Below are positions 58,101 through 64,000 of a stretch of DNA of 64,000 bases, piece by piece (positions within the stretch are counted from its first letter, which is position 1; each line of letters begins with the position of its first letter). Both the position numbers and the translations under genes were made by a program. Below the pieces are notes generated by a model. The model was not told the DNA's origin and searched no databases. It was given only the letters and a program-made list of their open reading frames with translations. The DNA is from Ashinkailepas kermadecensis. Taxonomy: Eukaryota > Arthropoda > Thecostraca > Neolepadidae. The stretch is from positions 62,001 through 126,000 of the forward strand of contig JAOTOM010004341.1 in NCBI GenBank assembly GCA_034440615.1. The letters run 5' to 3'.

Positions 58101-59012
58101 ACTGCTTAGCTACACAAGTTACCAATCAATTGAGACTTGCTTGCACATACATATCATGACGCTTGGCTGTGTTGCAATACTAGTATTTGCTAAGACACGC
58201 TGTGCACAACTGCACCTCGCAGCTTTATTTTATTTTATATTTACACACACATATATAATGTATGCGGCATTGCATACGTATAGGCACCACAGCTTATGTG
58301 TACGTCTAAGTCCACTGGAAGTGCGTCATCTAAAATAATAGACTTGCTACAATCACCCAAAACAGATATTTCTTTGATCACAAGCAAGATACTTTGTACT
58401 GCTTGGGACATGTAGTGCATGGAGCGAGCTTAAGGATTCTAAAATATGTCATGAGATCACAGGCATTTACCATCATATAAAGTAGCAGTGACATTGGCGT
58501 GGAGTTCATGCCGTCGGCAGCATGTGTGTGTGGGCATTGATGACGATCTGAATCTCATTAGGGTTCATCGTGTGGAACTCAAACAGCAAGGCGTCAACGC
58601 GTAACGAACCATGACCAATTTCACTATTGTTAAAAGTCAACAAATCACATCAAAACCTATGCGATTACATTATATTTCATGTCATTTGTTAACATTGTAT
58701 TTCACGACAGTTGTAGGAAAGTCCTATATTGGCACGCGAAAGTCAAGCAACCTCGTCGTTTGCGATAATTAAAACCCCGGTTATGTTTTCAATGGTTCGA
58801 ATCCTTCATCTCCGAGCTCTGATCTCACATCTTGACACACACCTCCAAAGCCAGCACTTCTATATTGCGCTTATTAGTCAACAGATAAATGCAACGAAGA
58901 TCAGACATTAATGCGCAGCGTGATATAGCGTTAACAATGTAGCTTCATTTTTGATAGACAGGTGCAACAGTTTTCTATCAGAGAACTACATATCGACAGA
59001 CAGCGACTCTCA
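55132..59012. other. No gene recognised
   Basis: Holds an (ATACTATAAT) run near 55285-55325. Frames at 55762-56173 (plus) and 56385-56696 (minus; KPPDAVKSEYDRLKEAY text) and 57585-57959 (plus) have no defining motif or splice pairing. Mostly AT-rich intergenic or intronic DNA. Confidence 0.4.
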
Positions 59013-59147
59013 GGCAGAGTCCAGGCGTACCTTAGTACCGACGTGCGGGGCAGGGCTGGCCAGGCGGCGGCGAGCCGCCTGAGGGGCGACCGCCCCCGAC
59101 GACCGTTCGTCCAAGATAGCCCCCCTGCCTCGGGGTACCGTCGCTAG
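59013..59147 (+). CDS. Possible terminal exon
   Basis: After CGACTCTCAG| (59012/59013) the plus frame reads AYLSTDVRGRAGQAAASRLR, then GDRPRRPFVQDSPPASGYRR, and ends with TAG at 59145. Codons are G/C-ending and the DNA is CpG-rich, unlike the AT-rich sequence before 58960. Other AG dinucleotides nearby (59017, 59019) allow alternative starts. The basic, disordered C terminus gives no clue to function. No AATAAA was found close downstream. Confidence 0.3.
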   Translation, partial: GRVQAYLSTDVRGRAGQAAASRLRGDRPRRPFVQDSPPASGYRR

Positions 59148-59940
59148 ATACTCGCAGACAACGACACGTCACTGGTCACGTGACTTAGTCCACATCACTA
59201 CTGCGCCGCATGGCCAGGACGTCGGCTCCGAGAACAAAGGCTCACTCTGAACTCCATGCACCGTACTGCAGTGGTCGCGCTGTCCATCTGACATCAGACA
59301 TATGTCAGCTCAGAGTCAGATATCAGAGCCGCCTCTGATGACATCCAGAGACTGGCCTCGCGTGGCAATGGTGCTGAGAGGGCACTCTTTGTGAGGCCCG
59401 CGCGGTATCGGGGTCGGACAGTGAGCTGTCAGCATTTCACCGGACGCTGGTGAACCATAACAGCGTCTGACTGGCAGAGGCGCGGTACTGCAGCCTCTGA
59501 TCTAGCGACACGGCGCCCGACACTCTAACGACACTTGGTCACATCACCGCATGACAGCTGGCATAGACATCATGGACACGCCTGTCCATAGGGTTCCCAT
59601 AATATAATAACTTGTCCTACATCGCCCACTGACGATCACATCACCCACTGGCAACGGCGGCGCGGCGCGCGCCGGGGAGGGGATGCAGCGGTGGCGGGCG
59701 GGCACGCCGCACAGATATGGGGAGGGGTTCGAGGTCACATCTGCAGAGGCGACGGCCGGGCGCGCCGGGATGCTGGAGAGGGAGGGGTAGGTACAGCGGT
59801 CGGCTGCACGGTTTCGAGGTCACCTTTGCTGCGACGGCGGGGCGGTGGGGTGTCAGCCGGAAGGAGGGAGGGGGTCAGGGCAATGTCCACTGACCGGCTC
59901 TCGACTGGAGCGGTGACTTCACTCGTCAGCGTCTAGATAG
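59148..59940. other. GC-rich region without a clear gene
   Basis: CpG-rich, especially 59640-59910, where GGTTCGAGGTCAC occurs twice (59726 and 59813) within loosely duplicated blocks. Frames are long by composition only. Confidence 0.35.
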
Positions 59941-60545
59941 GCGGGCGACAGGTATGTGCCTGGAAACTTGTCGCGCCAGGAACTGGGGTAGGGGGCTGAA
60001 TGGCTGGGATTTAGATGCCCCAAAACCAACTTTGTTACACAGTCATTTGGTAACAAATTTACAAGCACAAATCGCAAAGGACAAAAGTATGAAATATGTG
60101 AAAAACATGACATTGTACCATTTATATTTCAGAGACACATTAAATAGTTTATGCGGGTGATCAACGTTAATTTGGATGACCCCTTCTGAAACAATTCATG
60201 GGCTTTTGCAGCCCTAAGCGGCTCCGTCGTCAGACGGTATATTCAAAGATAAGACAATTAAGGTTACAACCAATGTCAAGCACAGGACACGAGCAGTGAT
60301 GAAATTGGCACTTCAACGCATTAAAAATCGGCAAAGAGACTGTAAAACATCACAATTGAAGCTACCACATCGTAAAAATGGTAAAGGGAGTACAAAAAAA
60401 ATCACAATCGAAACTTCCCTAGTTCTCCCCACACCCTCCCCCAGATTACTGTCCGTCAATGTCAGCCACTGTTTCACAAATAATTGGTACTTGTGCAAAA
60501 TTATGAACCTACAATTTTAGGCCAATTCCACTAAGATTACAAGCA

Positions 60546-60577
60546 GTGTATTCACACCGCAGTCGATGTGAATACAC
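60546..60577. repeat. Perfect 11-bp hairpin
   Basis: GTGTATTCACA (60546-60556) pairs with TGTGAATACAC (60567-60577) across a 10-base loop. No T-run follows. It could be a small RNA fold or a palindrome in a decayed element. Confidence 0.7.
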
Positions 60578-61082
60578 CGTTTTTGTTGTGTGTAAAGATC
60601 CCGCCATTTCCTCGAATACCGCCGATGCCGCCTCTTCCTCGCTAAATCCGGAAATTACCCTCTTCCCTGGATCAGCCACTGTGGGGAGGATACCATTGAC
60701 GTCAATGCGTGTTAATTCCAACCTTCCGAGTTTCCCCTCCACGCCACCCCAGTAATGCCAGAACAATGGGAAGTACGGTTAGCATGTCAGACGAGACCTT
60801 CAGTGTAAGAGAACACCCGTCCTCACACCAATCCCGTTGGTTTATCTATCTGTCTGGTGTTGGCCTTCCAATATTTATTCCGCATAATTTGTATTTTACT
60901 CATGCTGTATAATTTGTATTGTATTTATACGCGCCAGTAAATTTGAGTACGTGGCACTTACGTGCCTGCTTTTTTAACTGAAATTTAGCAGTTGAAGCCT
61001 GCTCTCGACATTTGTCTTCATGTTTGCACCGCTAGTGCAATGTTAATATTTGAAAGGCGTGGCGGCTACGATGGAATGCGGG

Positions 61083-61131
61083 TTTGTCTGTTTGTCCGTT
61101 TGTCTGTTTGTCTGTTTGTCTGTTTGCATTC
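61083..61131. repeat. 8-bp tandem repeat (TTTGTCTG)n
   Basis: About six copies of GTCTGTTT with one TCCG variant. Confidence 0.95.
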
Positions 61132-62549
61132 CGATCACAGCTGATTTTCTTATCAGGGGTTTATGGAATTAAGTTGTTTAGCAGGAATTGTTATTGTTTC
61201 AAATGAACTACCATATTTCACATCGCTTGTTCATATGTATTTTAATTATTCATTTGATCATTCATTCGAAGTATTTTATCACTGAATAATTATTGGAAAT
61301 ACATCGCGTTATTTTGGAATATGTGTATTGTATTATCATTGAAAGGCATCTTCAAATCACACCGTTTTTATACAATCAGAAAGTCTTGTCGGAATTATAC
61401 TATTTGTGGTTACAAACCAACACCTTTGTGAAACATGATTTAATACAGTTTGTGATTTACACAAATCAGTTTGTTAACAAACCATGTGAGTACAAAAACA
61501 ATAGTGAAATTTGCCTTTCGCTGCTACACACCCATTTATATGTGTAAGCAACTTTAAAACATTAGTGATATGAGAACTGGAGTGAAGTATGGATGAATTT
61601 AACATGTTTTTCATGATCCACCACAAGAAAGGAGGCGTACAAGGCCAAAATGCCTTAGACCTATGATAAATATGGATTTTGAGTCCTGGAGCCAGTTTCA
61701 TCAAACTGCATCAAATCGTAATTTGCAAACAAAAAGCACGGCTTCGAATCACATTTAACGCTTATGCGCTTATGCGGGTTTCACCAATAAAGTATGTGCA
61801 TTGAAAACCATGACGCTGAATTTCCTGTAATCTACACATACATAGAATACAAGTAGTGATGAATCAACAATGGAAATGTATGGCCGATGCATCAATGTTT
61901 CACATAATTCCACATCTTCATGTTAGTATGAGTTGGCCTAGTATGTTTTTGGATTTAAACAACTATTTATAATTGTTCAGACCCAAAGCAACATCGTCGA
62001 CATTCTTGGTTGCCATTGGCAGCCACAGAAAAAAAAAACTGCGGATGCTCGGCACACATTCTGTTTGTCAGATATATTCACCAAGTATTATACCTGTGAA
62101 ATTTCGTCCTGAAATTAATTTGCAAATGTGATATATCACTCACATAGTTAATATTCAGTTAATTTGTATATAAACAATGATTTATTGTTGCTGGCTTGTG
62201 TAACCAAAGCAACTAGCCAGTTAATATACCACCAAAAACAATACACCATTCATTATAATCGTCCATTTATTACATTCATTCTTATATAACAATCATTCAT
62301 GCGGTGAGAGAGAACCAGCAACGCAGGCCATCATCGTCAAGATGATACTCAAGGAAAATATGTAAGTACCCATTTCAATTCATGCTGTGTTGTCTGTTTT
62401 TTGTAGATATACCTATTAGGTAGGTACACAGGCAAGTATCACCTTACCATAGGCTATGGAAATAATTGTGGAATACAACCATTGTCCATATTGTCATGAT
62501 TGCACAGTGGACAGATAGAAAGTTTCTTAATCCCTACCCCTGACCAGTT

Positions 62550-62592
62550 TGCTATATGACCTGTGCAGTCGATGCGCCCCTAAACTACAGTG
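62550..62592 (+). repeat. Conserved 43-nt word F, copy 2
   Basis: Three mismatches relative to 19295-19337. It includes TGCAGTCGATGCGCCCCTAA unchanged. It lies shortly before the poly(A)/poly(C) tract. Confidence 0.7.
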
Positions 62593-62637
62593 CCCCTGAT
62601 CAACTTGGTGGCTTAACACGCGCACGGAGGGGGAAAC

Positions 62638-64000
<1,363 letters not shown>

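Larger units (their letters stand above)
59941..62549. other. No gene recognised
   Basis: AT-rich. Contains the hairpin at 60546 and the TTTGTCTG array at 61083, listed separately. Other frames are short. Confidence 0.45.

Overview
The window reads as nuclear DNA of an invertebrate animal, most likely an arthropod and possibly a crustacean. The evidence is indirect. There are no long intact genes, operons or rRNA. The clearest protein signal is the RNase H end of an I/R1-type non-LTR retrotransposon. There are also tRNA-derived SINEs with target-site duplications, a Penelope-like hammerhead motif, many minisatellites, and short GC-rich exon-like islands with eukaryotic splice signals set in AT-richer DNA. 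The species is inference only.

Layout. 1-4.5 kb: a GC-rich island, then unannotatable DNA with a 27-bp tandem repeat. 4.6-4.8 kb: a long inverted repeat enclosing a hammerhead-like core. 5.7 kb: first copy of a dispersed repeat (second copy at 39.7 kb). 8.0-8.6 kb: a 12/24-bp minisatellite running into an exon-like end. 12.2-12.9 kb: a 45/37-bp minisatellite, with an exon-like end on the minus strand. 14.8-15.5 kb: a CpG-rich island with a possible first coding exon. 16.2-21.8 kb: a mobile-element cluster holding a minus-strand LINE remnant with a SINE nested in its 3' UTR, beside a 3.5-kb GGGCCC-rich element that carries a second SINE and a long (AT)n tract. 22.5-23.9 kb: 104-bp and 79-bp minisatellites plus a minus-strand exon-like segment. 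24.2-24.9 kb: a broken minus-strand coding sequence. 25.5 kb: a proline-rich decapeptide-repeat reading frame. 27.6-28.9 kb: another GGGCCC-rich element and a 32-bp minisatellite next to a minus-strand exon-like segment. 33.6-36 kb: a second retroelement tail with AATCC repeats, a tRNA-like sequence, two overlapping minus-strand reading frames and nested palindromes. 37.4 kb: a 62-bp minisatellite. 41.1-43 kb: a solo LINE tail, then a possible first exon whose last 18 bases start a 17-copy, 59-61-bp minisatellite. 50.8-51.7 kb: a triplicated segment, then the best internal-exon candidate. 59.0 kb: a possible terminal exon. 62.6-62.9 kb: a poly(A)/poly(C) tract that may be an assembly artefact.

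How the parts fit. No complete gene can be assembled. Exon-like pieces lie on both strands (plus: 8.5, 15.4, 41.9, 51.4, 59.1 kb; minus: 12.2, 23.8, 28.8, 35.5 kb), so the window probably holds parts of at least two long-intron genes. The most notable pattern is that several minisatellites start at, or contain, an exon-like edge and its splice signal. Coding calls are low-confidence because no similarity search or RNA data were available.
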